Of a stretch of DNA of 64,000 nt, positions 25,567 through 37,900 are shown one piece after another; position 1 is the first letter of the stretch; every line of letters starts with the position of its first letter. The notes under the pieces were generated by a model. The model was not told the origin of the DNA. It did no database searches and saw nothing but the letters and a program-made list of their open reading frames with translations. The position numbers and the translations under genes are program-made. This DNA is from Paragordius varius (Eukaryota; Nematomorpha). The stretch lies in the NCBI GenBank assembly GCA_964247055.1, contig OZ176053.1, forward strand, positions 8,990,001-9,054,000, given 5' to 3'.

Positions 25567-26447
25567 AATGAATGTCTTGCATCCAAGTGATGTTAATATA
25601 TAATGAACAACATTATTCAGATATTTTATTAAATAATTTATTTTTTTTATTATTTTTAGCCATTATGGGGGTTTCATATTACCCAGAATAAATTTGTGGG
25701 TAGGTCTACTCAAAGAATATAATTTAAAAATTTAGTTCTTATTTAAAAATCAAATTTGCAAAATGATTAGCATGAGCTAATATGTTTTAAGGGGCTGTTC
25801 AAAAAGAACTTTTGGAGAGTAAGTCTACTCTACACAAATAAATGATAACGACTAAAATGGACATTTAAAATATGTTTCTTAGAACGATTTTCGAAAATAT
25901 TTTACTCCTTCTCGCCCAACATATGGGAGATTTAGCCAACGAATAATGGAGATTTTTTGCTAAAACAAAATTTTACAGGGATCGAGGCTAAACAAGGGTG
26001 AATTTATAAGGAATTTTATAAAAACGTAATAGATTTCCAACTGGGCGATGTTCACCAATAATTGCTTAATCGGATATTTTTGTTTTAAAGAGCATTTTAC
26101 TTCGGGTCGGGCTCTACCCAAATACTATTTTAAAAAAACACTCAGTTATCATCTTTACTTAGATAAACACATAGGACCATTAAATTGTTTTTTTATAGTC
26201 CAAAAAATAGTTCAAACCAAAATATTTTTACAGGGTGTATTTTAATAAGGGACGGGCCTCTACCCATGGCCTATTAAAAAGCCACGGACAAATTTTTTTG
26301 CCTTTATATACCTTATTTACAAATTTAGAGGAGGGGATGGCAGAGGCCGTTTGAAAATTTTTGTGATATAAGTTGACTCTCAATTATAAATTTGACTGGA
26401 TTTTAATGATTTAAACAATCACTTTACGTTCATTATATTAAAAATTA
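25567..26447. other. Intergenic, no gene seen
   Basis: AT-rich; short related strings GGGTCGGGCTCTACCC (26104) and GGGACGGGCCTCTACCC (near 26250) suggest another small repeat, not resolved. Confidence 0.45.
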
Positions 26448-26830
26448 CAATCATGTATCCTTTTTTCAAAAATTTATTTTTTTTCGTTAATTGGGTATAA
26501 ATATTTGTTAAAGAATGGAAAAAACAAGAACTCTATGGTTTAACAATATCATTTTCAAGTAAAAAAAGTGTGGGGAAAGAGCGTCGAAAATGTTATATGG
26601 CTTTTATAACAATAGCTTTAAGATGAGATAGTTATTAGTGTATTTTCATTATACTCAAACACGTTTTTACCATGTAAGATTTTCGACGGCTTTCCCCATA
26701 CTTCTTTTACTTTTTTGATAAATATGATATTGTTGATAACATGGATCTCTTGTTTTTTCCATTCTTTAACATATATTAGTACCCATTTAACGAAAAAAAT
26801 AAATCTTTGATAAAAAAGTATACCTGACTG
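26448..26830. mobile_element. Tc1/mariner-type MITE, family M1 (copy C), with a nested insertion
   Basis: The ends match copies A and B (CAATCATGTATCC at the left, CTGACTG at the right) with flanking TA at 26446-26447 and 26831-26832. It is longer (383 bp) because another palindromic element occupies its centre. Confidence 0.85.
26567..26704. mobile_element. Second MITE nested in M1 copy C
   Basis: Inverted ends of about 34 bp: left GTGTGGGGAAAGAGCGTCG, right CGACGGCTTTCCCCATACTT. The middle is AT-rich and non-coding. Its borders lie in the loop of the M1 palindrome. Confidence 0.75.
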
Positions 26831-26892
26831 TAAAATATTAATTTTATAAATAAATTTATTAAAATTATTAAATGAAAATATTTATTAACGTT

Positions 26893-27543
26893 TTATTCAC
26901 CAGGCGGTGCTAAACTTTTATCCAAAAATTTCCGTTTTGCAAAACAAATCCACCACTAAAATTATAAAAAATAGAGAATACTTTGCTTGGACCTGTGGAA
27001 TTTTCAAAAACTTTTTCAAGCAAACGAGAACCAGTCTCTTGTCGAAGCTGCAAAAAATAATTACGCATATTTTCTAACAACTTAAAGTATAGATATACCT
27101 TCTTCTAAAGAATTTTTTGGCTTCGCATATACAGGATTAAGAGGAAAATCTGAATCTCCAGGAATAGCAAATCGGGAATTAGCTAACATATGCATTTCTT
27201 GATAGGCTTGGTTTTTATTTACACACTAATATAACGATATAAATATACTTTCTGTAATCTTTTAAGACATTCTGTGATATAAAGCATTAAATAAATTAAT
27301 ACACGATCCGCATTACTCTATAAATATTAATCAAAAATAACTTGGATTTGAAAATTTTTAAAAAATATATTCGCTTTGAAGTAATAAAGTGCCTCGTCTA
27401 TAATGTCATATTTTAAATCAGCTAAAATAAAAGTAAAATAAACCATCTTTAATTGCAGGACCTTTAATTACCGTACGTAAAGGTAACAAAGCTATATTAC
27501 AAATGCTTGAATCTTCGTTAATAAATGAAGAATGATGAGCCAT
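26893..27543 (-). CDS. ARPC3: ARPC3, Arp2/3 complex subunit 3 (p21)
   Basis: ARPC3 is a structural subunit of the Arp2/3 complex that nucleates branched actin. Exons (minus): 27543-27444, 27421-27342, 27317-27249, 27225-27099, 27073-26982, 26955-26893. They sum to 531 nt, 176 residues plus stop (human 178). Recognisable blocks in order: [87 protein letters not shown], and [16 protein letters not shown] close to the end. All five introns are ultra-short: 22, 24, 23, 25 and 26 nt, each beginning GT and ending AG, none read through in frame. The start ATG at 27543 matches the family N-terminus. It is the only gene in the window in which every intron is ultra-short. Confidence 0.96.
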
Positions 27544-28101
27544 ATGGTTTGCAATTTTAGTACGGCACAAATCAGGTATATTGACCTGGTTAAAATCGTT
27601 TCTCGATTCTTTTCCAAAAAACTCTTATTATAACCTAATTAACCATTTTAATGTACCCAAATATAGATAGCTTGCAAACTTAGTAAATGAAAAACTTTTC
27701 CAGTGTGATATGTTTTAAACCAAATTAATAGTATAAAATAGTAGCGAATCAATGTAAAAAGCTTTAATTATTAAATATAATCATATTTAATAATGTGAAA
27801 TAGGATTTATCGGATTTAATCATGTTTTTAAATGTAAAATATATTTAAAATTAAGCTGCACTACTCAGCCTCCCCACTTCCCGCATTAACGGTACGTGAC
27901 ATGCTTATATGAATGATGCAATGAACTGAAATTTATTTGGCAATTATTGAAGGAAAATTTAAGTTTTATTTTACATATTAACATGAGAAGGATTGAGCCG
28001 GCACGAGGCACAAGGGGCCCTGTAAAGACATATGTCTTAAAATAAATGGATTTTTTTAGGCGTAACCCAAAATATGGGAGGAAAATATGGATTCTAAAAG
28101 G
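27544..28101. other. Upstream region of ARPC3, no gene seen
   Basis: AT-rich sequence holding the presumed ARPC3 promoter and 5' UTR. A 74-codon minus frame at 27886-28110 has no family resemblance and runs into a hAT end. Confidence 0.5.
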
Positions 28102-28703
28102 CAGTATCAAACCGCGGCCTTATCTGATCCTGATCTATGCATAATATTGTACGATTTCCTAAAAATACTTATAACTGATAAATTCTATCTAATTTTGAAA
28201 ATTGTTTTTTAGTATTTAATTGGATTCTTTTTTTAATATTTTAATTAACTAATTATTCACATGCCTACCTTGTTAAGGAATTCGTTTTTGTATATGATTC
28301 TTTGGAAGCTATATTGAAAAAAATCCCAAAGAAAGGCATTTTACAAGACGTATCAAACAAATATAAAAAATATGATCAACTTAAATTGACTGTTAACTTA
28401 GACATACTATGATATTTATATATGATATGTATGTGGACGTCGTATTAAGATAATATTGGCCTGTAATGATGTCAATTAGATTTCTTAGTTAATATTGGAA
28501 TATATGTAGTAAAGTCTGTAAAAACACCAAAATATGAAACTAAATGGCTCAAGAAGCATTTTAGCTGCATTTATCCGCATATTTCGGTGTACTAATTTAG
28601 AGGTAAAATATCTGCAGCTATGACATATTTATGGTATTATATGGTGGACCGGCCTTTAATATTTATTTTTTATTCAGCCCGAAAGTTTTTTAGGTGAATA
28701 CTG
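28102..28703 (+). mobile_element. Internally deleted hAT copy (relative of 21738-24371)
   Basis: Begins CAGTATCAAACCGCGGCC and ends TACTG. The internal 28430-28620 segment matches the 3' part of the larger element (GGACGTCGTATTAAG, then TTTTAGCTGCATTTA). 602 bp; no matching 8-bp duplication is seen, so it is older or rearranged. Confidence 0.75.
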
Positions 28704-29885
28704 TTGTTATATATTACTGGTTTATAGAATAGGTGAGTTAGGGGTATAAAAATTTGTCCATTATGAATATTATTTTTACCCAATAATATATATAACCTTA
28801 TCAACACATCAAAACAATATGATCAGTCCGATTCAAAAATGGTATGGTTTGTCATCATACCCCAAAAAATCGGCAGTTTTAAAAATGCTGTCACAATATT
28901 ATATGTCTTATAGAAATGGGAATGCAAAAATGCCGTTTACCCTACCCCATAAAAAACCAAATGCCATGTGAATGAGTTTTGCAGGCATTCCTGGTAACGA
29001 TCCAATTCAACTGGTTAAAGTATTGAAAGGTTGAATGAGTGATATGTCATATAGCTCAAAAGTGACATGGAAAATTTTGCCAAAATTTTATCATAACTTA
29101 AAAATTAGGAGGAAAATAAGCCACTTTTATACATATACATAAGCGTTTTAGGTCTGCTTAATGGCTTATATATGTGTTAGTTTATATTTATGCCAGAAAT
29201 GAAATATTTTGAGGATTGTTAGATATATATAAATAAATACTTACACCGAACACTTAGTTTAAATTGTTAATTAAAACGGTTAAGAATTATATTCAAGATT
29301 TTTCGCTTACATAAGTCATTTCTTATCTTTGTCAATGCCACATTTAATGGAATGTATATGAAACGAAACACACTCCATACCTAAGCACTTTTAATATGTT
29401 AGCATTTATATTTAATCTATAATTTTGATAAGTTATGCATAATAAATAAATTGCTAGATTATAAAAATCAATATCAAACGCCACTCTACAGCTCTCATTA
29501 AATAGGATAGGACATTATTTTAATGACAATCCATTTTGTTTATAGTATAGAACACAGTATGTATATTTTTAAAATCAATGAAGTTTAACAAGTTCCCTCT
29601 CATTATAAAAATAACTAAATTAATAACTGTAGTGTTTTCAAAATAGTAATCATTGATTTTCGATAAGAGCCATACGCAGCAAAAATCTAATCTACACAGC
29701 ACACTGAACACACACACACACATATTATGAAAAGAGTAGACATAATAATACGGTCATTTGTTAGAATTACCTAAGTTTTTTCACTATATTACATTGGTGA
29801 CGAGCCTACTATTTTTATTATCATATCGTTTTAAAAGTGATTTCAACTTAATATCATCAATCATTTAACCATTCAACGGAGCCAT
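28704..29885. other. Upstream of TPPP, no other gene seen
   Basis: Intergenic sequence holding the presumed TPPP promoter. A short CA run is at about 29709-29722. No coding sequence is recognised. Confidence 0.5.
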
Positions 29886-32712
29886 ATGTCTTGGATTGAA
29901 AATAAAGAACGCATTGCTACAAATTTTATGCTTTACGCAAAATTTGGAGACATAAAGTCTTTAGGTAAATTCATGAGCAGTAAAAATTTTGATAAATGGA
30001 TGAAGGAAAGTGGTGTAATCGATAACAATATTCTTAAATCCAATGATACTGATATTGCATTTACCAAAATTCTTGGGAAAAAACCAAAGTATTTTATATA
30101 AAACATTTTCTCTTTTATTTTCTCAAATAAACCTAAATGTTCTTCAGTTTTATTAAAAACACTCTGTGCATAATGAGAAAACCAATACTAGATTTGAGAA
30201 GAGTTAGCAATTCAAACTGATAATTCATATATACTATCCTCCTGTCAAAAACATTTTTTCAATCAAACGCAACATTTCGACCAAACGCAACATTTTATGC
30301 AAACGCAACATGTTTTTTAAAAAAAATACTGTGTTTGGATGAAATAAGGTTTCTTTAGTCTGAAAAATGGTATAATAACACACAATTTAAAAATTAAATT
30401 TATATGAGCTTAATTTATTATGTTTATATCTTAAAAGTAATTATGAAACTACTATTTTGTTGCCTTTCAAAATAAAAATACCCTGATTTTTTGATTCTGC
30501 GAATAAAATTTTAATTCTTTACTAAATATATTCATGAAGTAATAATTGGATTGGAAAAAGAAAAAATGTTATATTACCTATATATTTCTATTTTCTCTTA
30601 TTTTCCATTAATTGTATCCATATTTATGTTTTAGTCAATTTTATATAAGCCTAAACCGTTGAACTTATGCACTCTGTTTATAAGCACGCTTTATTACCGA
30701 CAATTGTCAAATGTTTTCAATTGGGTATTTGAGTGAGTAACGACGAGGGTTTCTAATATAAATGATTTGGAAATGTGAAAATAAAAAATTTAATGGTTCT
30801 CAAACTTTCTCCGTAGGCATCATCAGGAGAACATTTAGGAATATATATAATAAATTATATTTTATTTTCATATTTTAGGCGATTTCCACATCATTTACAT
30901 GACTTAATAAAAATATATTGTATATACATTATTTTAAAAGGCATATTGAATTTATAGAGGCTCATTTTCCCACAAAGCTATAGAATTCGGTGATTTGAAG
31001 CAAATTATTGATGATCTCTCAGCCCACATTAGCAAAGAAATTGGAAAAAAGAATCTGAATTCCACGCCCGAGGAATCACAAAAAATAAAAGATGAAGCGA
31101 TAGAAGGAATCATTAATAAATTAAGTAATTGCAAACCTCCACAATGCAATAATTTGGTATGACAATATTAATATTCTCTAACTAATTAATTGAAGTTTTA
31201 AAAAAATAATATCTCATGGCAAACGACAATCGGTCTAAAAGATATAAATAAACAACTCTGAATAGCCGTTTCTGATCCACTTTAATACTATTATTTCACT
31301 TAATCAAATAATTATTATCCATAATTAATTATAGACTAATTTGATTTAAACTATTTAAGTTTAACGGGTAATGGGGACAAAATTTTTCGATTTTTTGGAT
31401 ACAGTACTAAATGGCATCCCCTTATAATAAAAGGTTTTTCAAATAATGCCCATAAAATAATAAGCTCATTCTGATCATTATAATTTTCTTCACTTGTTTT
31501 GTCGTTAAGATTGATTTTTCCCTCAAAGTATAGTTCATTATAGTGAAGCCCTTTTAATGAACCAAAACAATATAAAAGAAAGTATTATTTTTATCATTAT
31601 TAAGGACAATTCTACTCTAATGTAATTACCTGAAACAATATGATCTTTTCACAATTATTATTGAGATTTTACTTTATAATTAAAGGGGTTTAAGCAGTTC
31701 CAAATTTTTAAATTCTGTTTATTCTTTGTAAATCAATTTCATACGTAATAATTTAAAGGTAGCTCATCTGGTTTAAATATTTTGTTTAATAGACCTTATG
31801 TAAGATGTCACATGTCAGAACCAATCAATTTAGCACAACAATACTCAAACCGCGGCCGTAAAAGTGCTTTTTATAGCCCTGAATTATTTATCAAATTTTT
31901 TAATATACTTTTTGTAGTATTAAATTTTATCGCTTATGTGGCCCTTGAGACGCGAAAAATATTTTTATAACCCTTTATTGGCGAGTAGCGATGGTTTAAA
32001 TTATATATGTGTCTTATTCCAAACTTAGAGCTACCTGCGTTTTGTAAAGCTTTATAATCAATATTAAAAATATTTAAAAAAATAGATAATTAAAAATTTT
32101 ATTTTCCCCAAATTCAAAAAACCTTGCTGGCTTTATTTGTGTTAAAATAATCAATAACAAAGGATTGGGTTTTTAGATTTGGCTTTTTTGACATTTTGTT
32201 AAATTTGAAACAATTGATATTTATTATAATCATTTCAAAAAGCATTTGCAAACAATAAACTATGATAATCGCTCTTAAAAAATATTATCCTGGCTTTATG
32301 CGACCGTTCTAAATGGTTACATCCATTGTTTCCCAACGTTTCTCTAGTTAATTAAAATATAAGTTGTCTGCCAAAACAATAAAATTAATACTCCTGATTT
32401 CTCTAAACTAGTATTTAATTGCGGCATCCCAAATTCTATCCGCTTGTGTTTTCATTATTTTTATTTCAAAAAATATGCTTCAACTTTAAATTACATTCAA
32501 AATTGAATACTTTATTAATCCTAATACCGATATTTTGTTTGTAGCACATCGTAAGAAATGATGTTGTCAGCCGATTAACTGATACATCAAAATTTACCGG
32601 AACCCAAAAAGAAAAATTTGGAAACAGAGATATGAAGAATATGTTGGGATCGAAAGGAATTCATTCACACGGACTACACATAAATGGAAAATTAAAAGGT
32701 CCAATTATTTAA
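29886..32712 (+). CDS. TPPP: TPPP (p25-alpha) microtubule-associated protein
   Basis: Tubulin polymerisation-promoting proteins bind and bundle microtubules. Exons: 29886-30088, 30958-31156, 32545-32712; 570 nt, 189 residues. The N-terminal part matches the p25-alpha core (FMLYAKFGD, FDKWMKESGVID, NDTDIAFTKILGKKPK then IEFGDLKQIIDDL). The last exon has the diagnostic VSRLTDTSKFTGTQKEKFG, equivalent to VDRLTDTSRYTGSHKERFD in human TPPP3. The C-terminus is shorter and less Gly-rich than in vertebrates. Introns are 869 and 1388 nt; intron 1 has a short CAAACGCAACA repeat and intron 2 a hAT fragment. The start ATG at 29886 gives a short N-terminus like the TPPP3 type. Confidence 0.92.
30264..30311 (+). 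repeat. Short tandem repeat of CAAACGCAACAT
   Basis: Three copies of CAAACGCAACAT, spaced by 5-6 bases, in TPPP intron 1. Confidence 0.8.
31838..31970 (+). mobile_element. hAT remnant in TPPP intron 2
   Basis: AATACTCAAACCGCGGCCG followed by AGTGC resembles the 5' end of the 21738 element; the right part (GTGGCCCTTGAGACGCG) is less clear. It is a decayed fragment. Confidence 0.55.
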
Positions 32713-34942
32713 TATACTTTTTTGATTACACTAAACAACAATTTATTCTGCCACTCGAGTTTTTTGCATTTTCTGATATTTACTATCATTTTAACAGATA
32801 ATCTGAAATAAAATTATAATTCTCATATAAAAATTTGTATTAATTTTTACTATCATTTTAACAGATAATCTAAAATAAAATTATAATTCCATATAAGAAT
32901 TTTTATTAAATTTTTATGGTTATGCGCTCTCCTAATCAAAATTTTACAAAATGTTTTTCTTTGTAAATATGCAATAAATGCCCATTTGTAATATATCATT
33001 CGAAAGAGTAATGGAAACTTTACTAAATGCATACCAATATTTTTCATCGATAGTTAATATTGGACATAGGAAACGACAAACGCGCAAACGAGAGCGTTTT
33101 TTTTAATTAGTATATTTTTAAAACTAATGGATGAAAATAGCTCAAACTTTGTGTAGATGACAATGAATAATCAAAAAAGATAACACAAAATGGTTATTTT
33201 GATAAACACGTATTTATTGCTTTTATATCATTCAAAACAGTCATTTTTAAGTTTTTTGTTTTTTAAGAAATTACCATCATATAAATATTAGTTAATTTTC
33301 TTTAGAAAGCTTATAATTTCAAAATTTTAAAGATTAAAAATATCGTTTAAGGTATTCTTGATCTTTTATAACATTATGTAATAAATTTAGTTATAACTAT
33401 GCATTTTAGTATCCAGTAGGTAATAAAATTTTGATATTAGTAATTTTTATCAAAAAAAAACCCAAAGTTTTTTTCAAAGATTTTCTTTAAATTTTATCAT
33501 AATGTAACCCTAATAATTATATTAAAATGATTTCTATGATTTTTAAATTAGTTTGTCTCTGAAAATTTTTCACTTATTTAATGGTTGTTTTTGACCATAT
33601 AAACCCCAATAACTGTTGAATCAGATTGTGACTAACTATCAATCGAAAGATACATTTCTTGCCCTCTTTCGAATGATATATAATACATGGCTCTATATAT
33701 AAAACTGTTAATTTTGAAAATTTCGAGTTTAATGTTAAATCGGAGCCAAAAATTTTCAATAAACCCTAGTAAAAAATTCTTAAGAGTTAGACCAATTTTT
33801 TTCAGATATACTATTTATGTCCCTTAATAAAATAAATTTTAAATTTATAAGAATGGCAGTTAAAAAAGCCAAAATTTGTTGTTTAGTGTTATTTAAATAT
33901 ATATTTACTAAAAAATTAAATTTAAAGAATGAATAACAAAATGATTGATTCACGGTGCAAAAATACGTTAATTAATCATATAACATTCGAGAGCTAAAAG
34001 CTTCAAAATTTATTAAATATCAAAGATATATATACAATTGAAACAAATATAATTTTTCTGCTATAAGCTAAAATAAAAAAATGGCATTTTATCGCATACC
34101 TTTGGTGAAAAAATAACAATAGAGACGCGTTAAAATTTCGCTTTAATTTGGTTGTATGTTGATAGATTTCATTTATTTTACAAATATTATTGAAATAGTC
34201 AAGCAAAAGATTATACACTGAAAAACAGAATTTTATGCGTCTGAAAAAAAACTTACCTGTTTTAAATAAACTCTTTTGCCACTACAATTTTTGGTATTTT
34301 CGTGGTGAAATAAGAATATTGATGAAAGAGCAAATGTAGAGAATGTACTAAATCCGACTTGATTTAGACCCAGATTTTACGTCTTTTCCCGTGAATGCAA
34401 CCACTGAAGCAGCAAATAACTTTTTATTAATAGAATTAATAAGCCTTCACGATTAAATCTTTTATAATTTCCTATTTAAATTTGGTAATTATTTATCATA
34501 TTCCCTGTATATAGACACCAAAGCCAAATGATGAATGATTTCAAGGTAGCATCAATTTCATAAATCAAATCAAATCCAATATTCATTTATTTTATAGTTG
34601 ACTTTTTTGAAAGTTAGTATCGACCATATATATAATTATCACAAAAAATAAAAAAAATGTGTTGCATTACAATATATTTATGTTATGACATACCATAATA
34701 TTTTGATTATATGATTATGTATAAATAATTATATGCTGTCATCAAATATAAAAATTTGATAATTATAAATACTTTAAAAAAATATTTGTGTGTACATGGC
34801 AGAAAAATAAGGCGAAAACCAAAAAAACATCATAACTATCTTATTGCTGCGTAATTAGTTAGACATATTTCAATAAGAGAGGTCGAAATATTTTTTACAA
34901 AGCACACCATTGAGCGACACTATTATGCATTAATTTTACGTA
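32713..34942. other. Gene-free, with a tandem duplication and a weak inverted repeat
   Basis: 32779-32845 and 32846-32912 are direct copies with a 67-bp period (TACTATCATTTTAACAGATA in both). An inverted pair around 32990-33060 and 33620-33700 shares ATATATCATTCGAAAGAG and its complement. No coding sequence is recognised. Confidence 0.55.
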
Positions 34943-37900
34943 TTAACTAGTTTTTTTAAGAGAAGAAGTTGAATTATCATTTTTAACGGTAACCGATAAT
35001 GCGATTGCCTTTGTCGGTTCGTTCACTTTAACCGACGGTTGAATCAAAGGCACATGATAAGTTGTAATAGTTTCAGGTTTATCATTTTCTGCATAGGATA
35101 TGACTTGAATATCTCCATAATCTTTTAAAGGCGAATGTGATCGCGTAACCGTTTTTGTATTTAAGGATGATATATATCTATTCTTCGAATCCGACATTTC
35201 ATGTTTCATAGATATAGTCGGCATACGCATTAAATGTTGTTTAAATATTGGTATTAAATTAAAAATTTTGGAAACACCAAAGTATGAAAGCCATCCCACT
35301 TCTTTTGTATCTGTCGAAATTGACTTTATATAGCCCAAATCATTAGAGGATGCGCGAACGTCTACAGTAGTATTTGATTCCGTGTCAGGAGATAATACAC
35401 AAGTCGAGGGTGTAAATTTAGGTAGTTCGCTATATACTTGGGATAAAACTTTGGGCGCAATATCGTTAGATGATTTATTTGACAAATTTGGTGATGATGT
35501 AAAAATAACTGGGGTTGGTGTCACATCAGCAGCAGATTTTTTAGCGATAAAATTACTGTTCTCTGTTCCCTCCTCAAACTCCCTTAAATTATTATTATTC
35601 CACTCCCCAAATCCTATTTTATCCTCGCCCTTATTTTGATTACTATCTGGTTCTTGATTGAAATACAAACCCCTTTCCCTACTACCACCACCAACCAAAT
35701 TAACATTATTTTGCCCTAACCCCTTAGTAGACGCACATGATGAATGAGATTGAGCACCATTTTTCAATGAATTCATCGAATTATCATTAGAAACCAAATT
35801 GTTATTCGGAATATCGAAAGGCAAAATGGAATTTTTCTCAAACATCCTAAAACGAGTGTGGGTATAAAATATTAAAACATATGGTGAAAGAAAGCTATTA
35901 TTAGGGGGCAATATTGACTCCTCTATAAAAACGGCGGCAATGCCCAAGCTGTTAAATCAAGCAGATTCTATATAATTATGATGATAGTGCCACACCAAAG
36001 CAACATTGTATTAATATACGCTAAAAATCTGTGCCACACTTATACGATCCAAGAAGCATCTAACTTGAAAAATACGCTAGCCTCTTATATCAAACACAAA
36101 TATACAAACAAACATCCAAACAAATCTGATAGAAAAAAGAGATTTACTAATAAATTAATTATTATTTTATTATCGGGGGAAACGGTATAAATAATATTGC
36201 TATTATTCATAAATTGGTGTAAAAATAAAAAATAAATATTAGTCAAAATGAAAAGCCGCACATGATTATAATCAATCTATATACGTATAAAATAATTAGT
36301 CATTTCGTGCTAAATTATGTTAATTTATAAAAAACATCATTATATATATGCCAACTTTACGCAACACAAATACATATAAATAAGGGGTATTGATCGAAAA
36401 AATTGCAGTTATCAATGGAAGGAAGAACATGATAATGGGCATATACTCAGTTTTTGAAAATTATTTTAATTAACTATATCATCTATTAATAAATAATCTT
36501 ATATAAATAAAGGAAATAATATTTGGAAATTTAAAAAAAGAAACTTGAGTTTATTAAATAGAGTTATAAAGAGAAAAAAATTTAATAATGAATATGTCGA
36601 AAAATTCTCTTATAATGATTATGAAATTCACAAAAGAGTAGTTTATTCAATGATGTTCGTTAGACAGAAAAGGGGGCATCTTTTATTACGAACGAATAAA
36701 TTAATAGTGTGAGAGAGTAGAATTTGAAAGGTGTTCCTTACTTATTATTCGTGATATTAATGTGATGAACTTGGGATTCAATGTGCTTTTGAATATTTTC
36801 AAAAGCATCCGCACCCAAATAATCAATTCTACCACCTTCCCAGGCATCTTTGTGTTCTTTATCACTCAATTTCCTGGGCGGTACAAAAGAGGCTGTGAAT
36901 GTTTGTGACGCAGGAAGAGTCCCCAACAGAGAATTCTAACAATAAAAAAAGCCATAAATACACATGTAACAACATAACCCATATATCTGGCAATAATATA
37001 ATAATTATATTTCTATCTGTGTGTAAAAACTTAATTAAAATTGTGGCCAAATTTCTTATGATTTTTCACATAAATTAGTGATTTAAAAGAATCGTGCATT
37101 TTTCCAAAAGTTAGTCTAGTTGAAATCATGAAGAAATAGTTCATCCAAAATTTGAGTTAAAATTATATATATATATATATATAATCAATAATTAATATGA
37201 CATGCATCATTAGAGAATGCATAATATGAAATTTCGGGTTAGCTGATAATAAAAGTTTCGTCATGCAAATTAGAACCCATAAATATATTATAAGCTATTA
37301 AATCATATTTAAAGAAGTCGTATAAATATATATATGGCATTAGAAAAGTAGCAGAGAAAATTTGTGCCAAGAGAATAATGAGTTAGCAGAATGGTAGAGA
37401 ATTTGCAGTGTACAAATACAATATTGTACACATGGATATAAAACATATAACCTGTTGAGCTAAATCGTTGGTTATTGCAAAATCTCCGAGGGAATGTGTT
37501 GAATGTTTCATTGTCGGGATATATTGTTTTATATGTTTATCAAGTGCTTTGTGCCTTTTCATATACCTTTGAATGTCGGTTAACTGTTTCTTTTTATCAG
37601 ATTGTTTTTTACGTTTTGATTTATGGTATGGAATGTTTGGATTTAATTGGTCATAGGTTGTTGTTATCTTAGTTTGGTATGTGTTTAACAAGAGGGCATT
37701 TTTATCCCTAGTACCATTATACTTTGGTTGGTTTTCATAATTTTTTTCTTTGGAAAGATGATTATCTTTTGATAAACTATCAAGAAAACTGAACACATCA
37801 TGGGGTTGTAACGTAGGAGATGCAGCAAAAAACATACGAGTATGCTCCTCACCCGTATTGTAAGGCGTTAAATCCAAAGTTCGTCCAGCAAATTTTAGCA

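Noticed and set aside
29709-29722. CA repeat upstream of TPPP as a regulatory element
   Set aside because: Simple dinucleotide run with no further evidence.
31757-31790. tRNA-like string GGTAGCTCATCTGG
   Set aside because: It resembles a D-arm start by chance but no acceptor stem, anticodon arm or T-arm follows.
33000-33700. Foldback element downstream of TPPP
   Set aside because: Only about 70 bp of each arm match convincingly; no termini or target duplication could be set, so it is mentioned only within the gene-free region.
35382-35639. 85-codon plus-strand frame
   Set aside because: It is the antisense shadow of the glycogenin tail exon at 34943-35846.
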